A DNA stretch of 64,000 bases from Pristionchus mayeri (GCA_036245805.1 BTRK01000003.1:33621215-33685214); one strand, 5' to 3'; shown: positions 1 through 10,585, numbered from the stretch's first letter. Made by a program: numbers and translations. Notes: a model not told the origin generated them from the letters alone.

Positions 1-158
1 GATTCTGAATCCTCTCTTCAAAACGATTCGAACCAAGTAACTCACTCGCGTAAGTTTATCTAAAAAGTTGCAATTTTGCCAAATATTTTAACAATTCATG
101 AAAAATTATTATGACAGGCGTCATCAGCATCGAGTTCTACGCCGGAAACCGTACTCAC

Positions 159-957
159 GTAAATTTAGAACCCCCGAGAGCTGACCAAAAAACGTATTTT
201 CGACGTGAAGTCATCTCGAACAAACGAAGACTACGGGGACAAAATGAATGTGTACATCATGTTCAGCATCCTTGATTACCCCAAACCACCAAGTTACAGA
301 GAATTCCATTTTTGTGCTGTGACGAGTGATGCTCGATTCTTAGGCAAACGGGCTCATATGTGATCACATACATTCATTTTTGATTACAATCCACGCATGT
401 CTATCGAAACATTTACCTGCATTTGATTCGCACTTTTTGAATAGGAAACACGTATTATCAAGATTGTTGTCGACCTTTATTGGTTGAAGAGCACTGTAAT
501 TGTAAATTGATAAAAATTCAACATACAATCGCTCATGAAATCATAATGAATTATTTTTAAAATACTGATTAGTAGTGTTTTAAAAATAAGGTAAATTAAG
601 AGACTCACAATGTATGTCGATCGAAGAAAAATTCGACTCTGAGTTTGCGTGAATGATCCTCCCCGTGGGCAATAAGATGCGTCACTACCGGTTTTATTTT
701 CCAATCCTGCATCAAGCTTTACGAATCAACTATTGAACTGCTCAATTCCAAAGAACATGTCGTAAAATTCCCAAAAAATTATTATTACACTCACAGAAAG
801 TGCGTTTTCTTGAACGTCCATCGGCTCTCCGTTAACCGCCTCCATCGACGTAAGAGAAAACGAGAATGACTGGGGACTCTCCTCATCCCTTCCCCTCCGT
901 TTCTCACCCGTATGTTGTACTCAAGGCTGGCCCACTGGCAGCGCCATTCATGTTGGA
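159..957 (-). CDS. Partial unrecognised multi-exon gene (internal/3' exons)
   Basis: Four minus-strand segments join with matching phase: 957-908, 706-609, 316-256 and, less surely, 214-159. Each has an AG acceptor and a GT donor (GTGAGA, GTGAGT, GTACAC, GTGAGT). The joined reading contains WRCQWASLEYNIR, PVVTHLIAHGEDHSRK, VEFFFDRHTF and SVTWWFGVIKDAEHD, which reads like a soluble folded protein rather than repeat DNA. I do not recognise the family. The intron before the last segment would be only 41 nt; without it the frame continues 15 residues to a stop. The 5' part is not visible: upstream on this strand lies minisatellite DNA, so the gene either begins far away or is truncated. The long open frames on the same strand are mixed readings across these exons. 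Confidence 0.45.
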
Positions 958-1100
958 CTGGGAATTCAACAAATGTGTCAATGTAATGATTCCTCAATAA
1001 TCACGAATTCCTTGATCGATAAATCATTGATCATTAACTAGCGACCTTCGGTCGCTTCGTGGTTCGCGGGGTTGTGTGATAAGGATAATTGTTGTCCACG

Positions 1101-1790
1101 ACTGGTGAGAGCCTGCTTAAAACGTTGTAAAAGGCTCACGCTGCGGGGAGTGAGAGCAGGTTGGGAAGCGTTTTTGAATAAATTCTGCGAGGAATGTCAG
1201 TTAATCACGTTTGGTACCAGTTTTATGCATGAAAAATATAATTGTAAGCGACTGGTGAGAGCTTGCTTAAAACGTTGTGATAGGCTCACGCTGTGGGGAG
1301 TGAGAGCAGGTTGGGAAGCATTTTTGAATACATTCCGTAAGGAAGGTTAGTCAACCACGTTTGGTACCAGTTTTATGCATGAAAAATATAATTGTAAGAG
1401 ACTGGTGAGAGCCTGCTTAAAACGTTGTAAAAGGCTCGTGAGGCCTCGGGCCTTTCACAACGCTCACGCTGCGGGGAGTGAGAGCAGGTTGGGAAGCGTT
1501 TTTGAATAAATTCTGCGAGTAATGTCAGTCAATCACGTTTGGTACCAGTTGTATGCATGAAAAATATAATTGTAAGCGACTGGTGAGAGCCTGCTTAAAA
1601 CGTTGCAAAATGCTCACGCTGTGGGGAGTTAGAGCAGGTTGGGAAGCATTTTTGAATACATTCCGCAAGGAAGGTTAGTCAACCACGTTTGGTACCAGTT
1701 TTATGCATGAAAAATATAATTGTAAGCTACTGGTGAGAGCCTGCTTAAAACGTTGTAAAAGGCTCGTGAGGCCTCGGGCGATCCGAAAAA
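1101..1790. repeat. Minisatellite, about 150-bp unit, five starts
   Basis: The phrase ACTGGTGAGAGC starts at 1101, 1251, 1401, 1579 and 1729. Spacing is 150 bp, except one 178-bp unit carrying a short GAGGCCTCGGGC insert near 1440. Units share AAAACGTTGTAAAAGGCTC, GTTGGGAAGC and TTTGGTACCAGTT. The open frame through the first two units (1072-1350) simply repeats itself and is not evidence of a gene. Confidence 0.9.
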
Positions 1791-2720
1791 GTTCAAAAAC
1801 AATTATTGCATCATGCTGCATAATGATTATGCAATACGACATTTTGAAATAACTAACTCTGCGGAGTCGAATGGTCAAGATCCGAGGTCTGGGAGACCAC
1901 TTTAAAGCGATTTATGGCCAAAAAGCGATTATTGCATCATGTTGCATAATGATGACGTAATACCAAATTTTGAAAGAGCTCACTCTGGGGAGTCGAATGG
2001 TCAAGGTCCGGGGTCTGGGCGACCACTTTGACGCGATTTATGGCCAACAAGCGATTATTGCATCATGTTGCATAATGATGTAATACCAAATTTTGAAAGA
2101 GCTCACTCTGGGGAGTCGAATGGTCAAGGTCCAAGGTCAGGGTGATGCCTGGGAGAGGAAATATTACATTATTGCATCATCATTACGTAATGATGATGAA
2201 ATCGGTGATGCAATAGAACGATCTCGTCGAGGGGAGTTGTATGGTACCTTACTTGTAGGTGTACGATGAGTTGGAAGCGAGTTATGAGGCAAAAACGAGA
2301 TATTGCGTAGTGATGATGCAATATGACGTCATGATGACGCAATAATTATCGATTTTGATAGAGCTCGCCGAGAGGTTTCGTTTGGTGAAGGACTTGACCT
2401 TCTAGGTTAAGTTTAAAGCGAGTTATGAGCAAAAAACGAGATATTGCATAGTGATGATGCAATATGACGCCGTGATGACGCAATAATTATCGATTTTAAA
2501 AGGGCCGAGCCTGGGGATCCGACTGGTCAAGGAATTACCGTTCTAGGATGCGGTTGAAGCGAGTTATGAAGCAAAAACGAGATATTGCGTAGTGATGATG
2601 CAATATGACGTCATGATGACGCAAACTTTATCGATTTTGATAGAGCTCGCCGAGTGGAGTCGATTTGTACCCTAGCTGTAGGCGTAAGATGAGTTTGAAG
2701 CGAGTTATGAGCGAAAAACG
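1791..2720. repeat. Second minisatellite, about 125-140-bp unit with TGACGTCA/ATTGCATCAT dyads
   Basis: Roughly seven diverged units follow the first array. Each has a short dyad such as TTGCATCATGTTGCATAATG or GATGATGCAATATGACGTCA, then GAGCTCACTCTGGGGAGTCGA or a relative, then GCGAGTTATGAG-type sequence. The units differ more from each other than those of the preceding array. Confidence 0.85.
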
Positions 2721-2724
2721 GAGA

Positions 2725-2792
2725 GCGTGACAGACAAACAAGCACACAAACAAACAAACACACAAACAAACAGACGAACGGACAGACAGACA
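2725..2792. repeat. Simple repeat (CAAA/GACA)n
   Basis: A low-complexity run of CAAACAAACA and GACAGACAGA directly precedes the palindrome that starts near 2797. Confidence 0.85.
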
Positions 2793-2796
2793 TCTT

Positions 2797-3880
2797 CGGC
2801 CTGTTTAATCTGTCAGAAATGTGCGAGAAAAAGTTGCGTAAAAAGTTCGCGAACTTCTGATTCTCTCCATTTCGCATGCTCTCTCTCTTTCTCTAACCAG
2901 GTCGATGAAAAGTTCACGAACTTTTCGACGAACTGTGTTCGAAAATCATACTTTTCTTTTGTTTTACTTACTTTTATAAACTATTTTTGCTTTTAACTTA
3001 TGATTTCTTATAATGACAACCTTCCCTTAGCTGGAATAGCTTCAGAATACAGCGTAGTGAAAGCAAACACGGTTGGAGTATTTTTTTCGAAAATGGGTCA
3101 CCACTTTCACCACCCTGTAATGTCAAGCTATTCCATCAGAGGGAAGGTTGTTCTTATACGCAGTCATAAGTTAAGAGCAAAAATAATTGATAAAAATAAG
3201 TAAAACAAAAGAAAAGTACGAATTTCGAACGAATTAATGCCGGTTTTTAACGAACTTTTCAAGGAGCTGCGTGAAAAGTTAGAGAAAGGCGAGAGAGCAC
3301 GCATTCTTGAGAGAGGGAAAAGGAAGTAAACAATCACCGCTTCCTTTTCCCTCTCTCAAGAACGCGTGCTCTCTCGCCTTTCTCTAACTTTTCACGCAGC
3401 TCCTTGAAAAGTTCACGAACTTTTCGACGAACTATGTTCGAAATTCGTACTTTTCTTTTGTTTTACTTATTTTTATCAATTATTTTTGCTTTCAACTTAT
3501 GACTGCTTATAAGAACAACCTTCCCTCTGATGGAATAGCTTGACATTACAGGGTGGGGAAAGTGGTGACCCATTTTCGAAAAAAATACTCCAACCCTGTT
3601 TACTTTCACTACGCTGTATTCTGAAGCTATTCCAGCTAAGGGAAGGTTGTCATTATAAGAAGTCATAAGTTAAAAGCAAAAATAGTTTATGAAAATAAGT
3701 AAAACAAAAGAAAAGTATGATTTTCGAACATAGTTCGTCGAAAAGTTCGTGAACTTTTCAACGACCTAGTTAGAGAAAGAGAGAGAGTACACGAATAGGA
3801 GAGAATCAGAAGTTCGCGAACTTTTTACGCAACTTTTTACGCAACTTTTCTCGCACATTTCTGACAGATTAAACAAGCCG
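2797..3880. mobile_element. Large fold-back element with palindromic arms
   Basis: The left end CGGCCTGTTTAATCTGTCAG is mirrored at the right by CTGACAGATTAAACAAGCCG. The whole 1.08 kb folds about a centre near 3335, where GTAAACAATCAC separates two copies of the CCTCTCTCAAGAACGCG region. Each arm is again an inverted repeat: the CATAAGTTAARAGCAAAAATA motif and the AGGGAAGGTTGT motif each occur four times (about 2980-3030, 3140-3190, 3480-3530, 3640-3690). Mirrored 67-codon frames (3000-3203 plus, 3463-3666 minus) are consequences of the symmetry. No transposase is visible. Confidence 0.85.
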
Positions 3881-4131
3881 CTTGTCTTTTTTCTACATAG
3901 TAATTCATTGATGCTGATTCGCTACCCTCTCTTGTCCATCCGTTTGGCTTTACGAAGAAAACAAACATTAATTCATTATGAATTGGGGGTGGTGCAGACA
4001 ATCGGATTATGCAAATGGATTAGTCCGATTTAATTACGATTGCCCTCTCTCATATAATCTCCATCTCTTCTGCCCCATTCATTCCTCGTCTTCTCCGCCT
4101 CTCCGACTGGTCTTCCCGTCGTTTGCCAGCT
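3881..4131. other. Upstream region of the 48-residue membrane protein gene
   Basis: No coding signal or repeat is seen here. The stretch just before 4132 is pyrimidine-rich (TCTTCCCGTCGTTTGCCAGC), as in many nematode 5' leaders. Promoter elements could not be assigned. Confidence 0.3.
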
Positions 4132-4639
4132 ATGAGCGACGTGAGTAGACTTCATTGGCTACTTTGTATATTTTTTCAGACAAAAAATGTGAAGTTATGC
4201 ATAGGCGTCTTTGCACGCCTTTTGCATTATTATGATTTCCGCATGTTTTTGTTCGATGCTTACTTGGGAATAAGTCAGAGAATCGAGTGAGCAAATGTAA
4301 TTTAGTGACGCATTACGAGGGAGCGAGATTTGGTGGCCTACAGTGAGGGTACGCGAGAGAACGTAAGAACCGGTGAAAATAAATTCACAGCAAGATGATT
4401 GTTTGATTTTTTTGATGACACAGATCATCCGAGACCTCCCGGCACTTCTTCCATTTGCTCACCCTTCATCTCTGGAATACAATAATACTTGAAACTTGCA
4501 GAACGTGCACCTCACCGTGAGCATCATCATCGCAGCCACTTTCGTCATTCTGCTCGCTCTCCTCTCCCTCCTCTGCTGTGTCTACCGATGCATTCACTGC
4601 TGGCGCCCTCCCTCCGGACGACATCGAGACGAGGAATGA
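4132..4639 (+). CDS. Small single-pass membrane protein, 48 aa
   Basis: Two exons: 4132-4140 (M-S-D) with donor GTGAGT, and 4502-4639 after acceptor TTGCAG, phase 0, ending in TGA. The product has a short polar N-terminus, one hydrophobic helix (about residues 8-26: SIIIAATFVILLALLSLL), then a Cys-rich basic juxtamembrane patch (CCVYRCIHCW) and a charged tail ending RHRDEE. The cysteines just inside the membrane would suit palmitoylation, which is an inference. There is no signal peptide, so a type III or tail-proximal anchor is likely. The minus-strand frame over the same bases is the shadow. The three-codon first exon is the weakest part of the model; the second exon could belong to a longer gene. 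Confidence 0.5.
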
Positions 4640-4870
4640 TTCGTTCAAATTGTTATCTATAATTGTTGGCTGGCAGGGTTCCTAGTAGGGTTGGCTATTC
4701 GGCGCCGAATTGCGATATCCCAATTCTTACCCCTTTGATAAATTTGAGGTGGGAGATTGCACAATTCTACTCCGAATAGAAAACCCTAGTTCCTAGTATT
4801 AACTATTTCCTATAGTATACTATCGCGTACACGCAAGAGAGGCTGACATTTGGTTGTATAGCCTGCCACC

Positions 4871-4972
4871 ATACTAATTGGAGTTGAAAGTAAAATGAGA
4901 GAGTGTGGGAATGAAGGAGGGACCCTCCTCATTCTCCACGCTCTCTCATTTTACTATGAACTCCAATTGGTA
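4871..4972. mobile_element. Short inverted-repeat element (MITE-like), about 100 bp
   Basis: TACTAATTGGAGTTGAAAGT at the left is mirrored by CTATGAACTCCAATTGGTA at the right, with AATGAGAGAGTGTGGG and CACGCTCTCTCATT inside. The whole 102 bp forms one hairpin. There is no coding capacity. Confidence 0.75.
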
Positions 4973-5717
4973 CAGCTGCTGATCATGTGCGTTTTCTCCC
5001 TTTTCCATGTTCTCTCACTAGTTTTGTCGTGATCAGGGGGTGTCAATTCAAAATAAATTAGAATTTATGTGCGCATTAGGGAACACTGTACGTTTGTAGC
5101 CATCAAGTGCCCCCTCCTCCGATTGCCTCTCCACCCCGCCAGCCGAACGTGGATGCATCGTCAGGATTCGAGACAGAAGAACAGTAGCAGTCGGCTTTAT
5201 ACAGATTTTTGATAAAACGGAATATGATAAAGCACGGGAAGCATTGCATCAAATCATTTGCTGTTATGTGCAAGAAACAATTAACGATGTTGATATGTGT
5301 TGTTATACCCACGTTCTTTGTTATATTACGACTATTCAAATGTTTTACTGTTGTCGTAATTGTATTTGTAAAGTTAGCATATCGATTTAAATTTAGCGAT
5401 TTCAAATGATTCTACCTACAGCGACTGCAAATGTCTACAATTTCAAATGATTTACAAGATCTACAACAAGTAATCATGCAATTTCCTTTTGAAAATGGAT
5501 AAAAGCTGCCTCTGGGGATGCTAAATATTTCACAACCCTATAGCGTTGCGTCACTGCATTGCGTCTTATTCGCTATTTCATATATTCTCCGACTAGCGTC
5601 TTCATGATAAATCAAATAAAAGCCTGCTAAATATGTAACGTGTCGCTGACTCTTGTGTTCACATCTGCGTATTGTTTTGGACATTCAACCCCTACCTATT
5701 TGATTTGCAAATTTCAG
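4973..5717. other. No recognisable gene
   Basis: AT-rich DNA. A 66-codon plus frame (5209-5409) is hydrophobic but has no start context, splice partners or family motif, and I do not call it. Confidence 0.3.
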
Positions 5718-6171
5718 GTATGATCGGATCGCGTTAAGTAATATTCTCAGCACTACAACAATATGTCGTCAGATTGGGCAAATATTCATCAATGTTCATC
5801 ATTACTACTCAACCGAGCAATCAGAGCGGATTCACATCGATAATATGACTGTTAATGAGAAACGAATCGCTCGAGCATACTGCGAAACCTTTGGTGATAC
5901 CATTATGTGGTTGATTTCTGCCAAATACATGCTAAGTTCATCTGATGCCGAAACATTGACATCAGGGATGCTTTCGTTCAGATGCGAACTTCTGCCTCAT
6001 TTACTAGCAGCAACTGACTTTGACAGAAATCGCATTAAATGCATGGTGTTAATTTGTTTGCGAACTGAACGGTTTCACATTGAAATACTTTATAAAAATT
6101 TTTCTAGCATTTCCTTCTATGCTATTCACGTGCGTAATCCCTTGTATATAGGCCGCACGATCCTAAAATAG
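5718..6171 (+). CDS. Possible exon of a nuclear-receptor-like ligand-binding region
   Basis: After acceptor AAATTTCAG (to 5717) a 150-codon open exon runs to a TAG at 6169-6171. It includes YSTEQSERIHIDNMTVNEKR, then LISAKYMLSSSD, then CELLPHLLAATDFDRNR and IKCMVLICL. The order of an aromatic/charged helix, a Leu-rich helix and a 'LLPHLL..TDFD..RIKCMVLICL' stretch is reminiscent of helices in nematode nuclear hormone receptor ligand-binding domains. The match is by eye only. No zinc-finger exons are seen upstream, so the gene may be a fragment, or this may be unrelated coding sequence. Confidence 0.3.
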
Positions 6172-6549
6172 ACGAGTACGACTTGACGGACTAAGGCATT
6201 CATTATGCTAAACCCTTTTTTGCTATTGTAAATTTCACGTGTATCTTGCATAAATGAGAATCTAATCGTTAACAGTAGTGCGTGTTGTAGTCGCCTTTTC
6301 AACCTAATTATTCATACAAACAATAAATATTTTCTCTCATGGCGAATTGTCAACACACTTACTGCTGGATTTACTGTTAAAAAATAGTCTAATCGAATAA
6401 CGTAGGGAATCATTGGTGCAGATGTGTAAACAAGTCACATACTGTGAATATCTTGCTTTACTTGTAGCACATCACATATTGCAATTGTTTTACTTCTCTT
6501 TATTAGAGCAATGCAATCAACAATAATAAGTGGGAATCAGATTTTGAAT

Positions 6550-6795
6550 GGTGAAGTAACCGGTTATATCTTTTTTCTCGTAACCGGTTACGAAAATTGA
6601 TTCGTAATCAGTCACGAATGAAGTAATCGGTCACGCAAATTGCTATAACAATTCATTTATGAAAAGTCACATGCTAGTTCAAATTGTATGGATTTTACTA
6701 GGTGAAGAGATGGAGATGAATCTATCCATCCCATCCCCTCGTCGACTCATTTTTCGTAACCGGTTACGTGATTAATAAATAACCGGTTACGACGC
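6550..6795. repeat. Cluster of GTAACCGGTTAC dyads
   Basis: The 12-bp palindrome GTAACCGGTTAC or a near copy occurs about five times in 250 bp (near 6557, 6585, 6630, 6757 and 6780). The sequence between them is partly complementary. It sits about 125 bp beyond the 3' end of the minus-strand SDR gene. Confidence 0.7.
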
Positions 6796-6921
6796 CGCCT
6801 CAGTAACAGTGAAGAGTTAGAATGATTGGTTGAAAAAATATCTCGTAATTGATCATTTCGTTATTGAACTGTTATTTTTCAAAGTCTAGTGAGAATGATC
6901 GGTAAAATCAATCATATTCAT

Positions 6922-9900
6922 TCAAACTCCGGCAGACAGACCCTGATTGAACAGGACAGTTCCTCCATCGGCAGCGATTCTCTGGCCTATGATGATCTCC
7001 GATTGAGTTCGATCAGTCAGGAAGAAGATGATCTGCAAGAAAAGATGGAATTGTACACTAGAATTGGCCTAAACGATGCTAACGAATCTGGGGGGGGGGG
7101 GTGACAATTGCTAAAACGACAATTGCTCAACTCGTCGCCGTTCACTTGCAATTTTGGCGCAGCGACTTGTTAGTTGTTTCATTGTAACCAGTATGCGCCC
7201 CCGCACATTTGCATGCATTAGTATTTTTACCAAGCGATCATGATTTTTACACTTCACCAACGACCAGGGGTTCATGGTCGAAAATTCAGATTTTGATCAG
7301 AAAATCATGTCTAGATAAACACTTAGTACCGTAACCAATTGGTATTCTAGTGCCCGAGTAACTAATCTACACTAGCAATATGTGTATCGATTGGTTAGGG
7401 CATTTGGTGTTTATCTATCCATGATTTTTTGCTAAAATTCTCAATTTTGGACCATGAACCCCTGGTCGTTGATGAAGTGTAAAACTCAAGTTCGCCTGGT
7501 AACAAGAATAATATATGTAAATGTATAGTAGCACATACTGGTCACAGTGAAATACCTCCCAAGTCCCTGCGCTAAATTGCATGCAAACGGCGACGAGTTG
7601 AGCAATTGTCGTTTTAGCAATTGTCACCCCCCCAACGAATCGCTACGTCCATATTGTGAAATCAAGGTGGAAGATGGAGTAGCGAATCGCTTCTTGTTGG
7701 CCAACTCTATTGTGCACACTGTTCGGTTATTTAACACTGTTATTTAACACGGAATGTTATATTAAATAGTCCCATTGAGAGAGCAATTTAAGTGGTGCTT
7801 AACAGGGAAAGTGGTCGGCACTAGAGTGGCTGAAATGAAGGGGGGGGGGGGCGGACAATTGCACAACGGACAATTGCACAACAAATCGCCGTTCACTTGC
7901 GATTCGAGGTAGCTTCGTGGGAGTTGCTTCATTGCTACCAGTATGTGCTCCCCTACATTTGCATATGCAATTCGTGTTTCCAGGCGAACTTGAGTTTCAC
8001 GCCTTACCAATGTAGGGGTGCATGGTCCAAAATTGAACATGTGAGTGGAAAATCAAGGTTAGATAACCACCAAATACCGCAACCAATCGATATTCCGGTA
8101 CCCCAGTAACTACTCTAAACTAGTAACAGTGAGGTCAATTGTTTACGGCATTTGGTGATTATCTTACTTTGATTTTCCACTCAAATGTTCAATTTTGGAC
8201 CATGAACCCATATACATAGGTAAGGCGTGAAACTCAAGTTCGCCTGGTAACAATCTTTGCATATGCATATGTAGGGTACCGCGTATTGGTTACAATGAAG
8301 CAAAACCCAAGTAACTATATCGAATCGCAAGTGAACGGCGATTTGTTGTGCAATTGTCCGTTGTGCAATTGTCCGCCCCGCGAAATCGATCAGCGGGTCG
8401 CTATTTAGAGGGCCTCGGCACTCAGAGACGGATGAGACGGTTAACCGTGACTCTCGTCTCTCTCTCCCTCCCCTCCCGGATCACCGGCATGAGCGAGTAA
8501 ACAAGACGGTTAACCGTGATCCATTTCAGCCACACTAGTCGACACTCTCACCTTTGCTATGTCTTCGGGAGTTCCGCATTTGCCGCTAGGAAGACTCTCG
8601 TCGAGACTGTCATAGAACTGAATTAGATAAACTGATCAATTTCGAAAATAATGTAAGGTTCATAGAAAAGGGCATAACAATGAACGGGAAATACGACCTT
8701 CTTCGCTGTTTCCTCTGCCATCCCCGCAGCGTGGCTGAAATTCGTTCGAATTGCGCCAGGGCTGCAATGAAGTTGCTTGTAAATAACTTGTCGGAAGTTC
8801 TAGTATGAGCGAACTATATTCTCATCCGCACTGAAGTTATAAAAAGCTTTTGCTATATTTCTCTTTAATGGACACTTTGCACATCAAACCATTTCATATT
8901 CGCTCTCGTGTCCCACTCACTTTACAGAATTGACTCGAATTCCCTTCCTGATTAGTGTCCCTGCCATTTGAACCGTGAGCTGATCCAGGCACGATTTTGA
9001 TAGGGGGTAGTACGGTTGCTGAAATGATAAACCCATTATTGAATGATGAAAAAAATGGAAATGTGTGAATTGTGAACATACAGCGATAACGAAAGGAAAA
9101 GCAACGATCGATGATACGTTCACAATGGCTCCTTTCGTTTTCTCCAAGTGAGGAATGGCGAGTTGTGAGATGAGAATCACTCTGGAATTAATTTGCTCCG
9201 TGGTTTCAGTTCATATCGTACTGTTAAACGTCACTACTGATTATTAAATATTGAGCTATTGAAAGACAAATTTTGAAATTACTCACGATCGCACATTGAG
9301 ATCCATCGTCGAATCGAAATTGTCAATCGGAATCTCGATTCCTTTCTTTCCAGAGAAATCGAAAGTCTTCGCTCCGGCGTTGTTAACCTACAACAGGATT
9401 GCATTTACATCATAACGGAGTGATATTTTTTGACACCAACTGAGATGTGTATACTACGGAAATGCTCACCAGAACATCCAAGCGGCCGAATTTCCCAACA
9501 GTTTCATTCACGAGTCTCTCGATGAAGTTCTTGTCTGTGACGTCACCACCGATCTTAAATAGAGTGAATCTGTGATAAAATGAGGATAAATTCAAGGTAT
9601 ATTAGTGAGAAAAAATACCTCCAGAATTTGCTCCTCCTTAGCACCAGCGGCTATGCATTGTTGTTTGGTGATCTGTAATGTTTTGTAATTTACTCAAAAT
9701 ACATTATTGTTAAGCAAAATATGTTACTGACCGCCAGTTTCTCCGCGCTCCTTCCCGTCACAGTGACTCTCGCACCCGCAGATGCGAACATAACGACAGC
9801 CGCACGGCCGATTCCGTCCGAGGAACCTACACATTGCAATGATTAAAACCAATTTTTTGAGAAAGCTCGTTACAGATAAGTACGAAGGAAATGATCCGAG

Positions 9901-10017
9901 TAGTCTCAACTAAAATTGCTAACAATATAATAAAATTGTAACAAAACAAGGACAATTCATCAACTCGCCTGTGACCAGGACGACTTTGTCGTGGAAGAAC
10001 GTGGTAGGGGCGAGCAT
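6922..10017 (-). CDS. Short-chain dehydrogenase/reductase (classical SDR), 273 aa, 10 exons
   Basis: Exons: 10017-9969, 9826-9732, 9672-9619, 9553-9470, 9387-9287, 9181-9082, 9018-8921, 8761-8698, 8617-8552, 7032-6922; all phases agree and they sum to 274 codons with the stop. Classical SDR landmarks are in order: Rossmann TGSSDGIGR split across exons 1-2, V-N-N-A-G-A (exon 5), NVSS (exon 6), catalytic Y-P-L-S-K (exon 7), NPGAIRT (exons 7-8) and a C-terminal GQRIAADGG (exon 10). The family uses NAD(P)(H) to oxidise or reduce alcohols and ketones; the substrate is unknown. The first intron has a GC donor (GCGAGT). Two bases before the ATG is ATTCAG, compatible with trans-splicing. The last intron (8551-7033) is swollen by two fold-back elements. 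An antisense frame over exon 10 (6889-7104 plus) is a shadow. Confidence 0.9.
7089..7633. mobile_element. Fold-back element with 8-bp target duplication (AACGAATC)
   Basis: It is flanked by AACGAATC at 7081-7088 and 7634-7641. The ends are G-rich then inverted: GGGTGACAATTGCTAAAACG at the left and CGTTTTAGCAATTGTCACCC at the right. The interior includes a core GACCAGGGGTTCATGGTCGA shared with the elements at 7841, 31188 and 48836. It lies in the last intron of the SDR gene. An 8-bp duplication is typical of hAT-like insertion; no transposase is present. Confidence 0.8.
7841..8380. mobile_element. Second fold-back element of the same family
   Basis: The ends are GGGGCGGACAATTGCACAAC and GTTGTGCAATTGTCCGCCCC, with an inverted interior and the same 'CATGAACCC' core. 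Flanks GAAATGAA and GAAATCGA may be a diverged 8-bp duplication. It is in the same SDR intron as the 7089 copy. Just beyond it, GACGGTTAACCGTGA occurs twice (near 8439 and 8504). Confidence 0.75.
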
Positions 10018-10118
10018 TTCTGAATCGTTCACGTTATTGCATTAACGAAACAATTTAAAACATAAGTAAAAGTAATTAAATCAAAGCGATTAACTGTACG
10101 AGAGATACTCTCCCTCCT

Positions 10119-10126
10119 CTTTTATA
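10119..10126 (-). promoter_or_regulatory. TATA-like box for the SDR gene
   Basis: TATAAAAG reads on the minus strand about 100 bp before the SDR start codon, inside a pyrimidine-rich upstream stretch. Confidence 0.4.
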
Positions 10127-10129
10127 CGC

Positions 10130-10585
10130 CGACAAGCGTGAGTGATCTATTTGCGGTCGTTATCTCTACTACGATTGCTTATTCGGCCGGCCGCTCTCTT
10201 GATTTCACACACTCTCTCACTCCTACTCACCGGAGAGAGGAAGTATTCACTAATCGCTACGATGTGGTAATTCCGGAGACTAACAAAGATCATGTACAAA
10301 AGAGCGGGGAATCACAGACGAAGCAGTGGGGATATTCTAGAAGAAACTTGCCAGCTCTTGACTTTGCCAGCTGACACACATCACGGCCACTTGAGAGAGG
10401 GAGAGAGAAGGAGAGTGGAGGGGAGAGAAAAGAAAATTGAGCAAAGAATTGCACAGTTAGGCACGCTATAGACATACACTTTCCCGTGCGCTCTTCCTGT
10501 TATTCCGACAATTATAATAGTACGCATGGCGGACTGTGCATTCAACCCAATAGTGAATACAATATATTTGAGAAATATATATATA
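10130..10585. other. Intergenic between the SDR promoter and a mariner
   Basis: A plus frame here (10138-10374) has no splice or family support. A GAGAGGGAGAGAGAAGGAGA purine run lies near 10395. Nothing else was recognised. Confidence 0.3.

Noticed and set aside
1072..1350. 92-codon frame with repeated CKRLVRACLKRC
   Set aside because: Minisatellite translated; the same units contain stops and an insert further along.
6889..7104. Plus-strand 71-codon frame starting MIGKINHIHSNS
   Set aside because: It is antisense to the last SDR exon, whose minus-strand reading carries the family GQ.IAADGG motif, acceptor and phase.
7547..7747. Plus frame that appeared to continue the 6889 frame across the fold-back element
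   Set aside because: Once the SDR exon was recognised this is intron plus repeat; no splice or family support.
10138..10374. Plus frame in the SDR promoter region
   Set aside because: It overlaps the TATA-like box and upstream purine runs; no splice partners.
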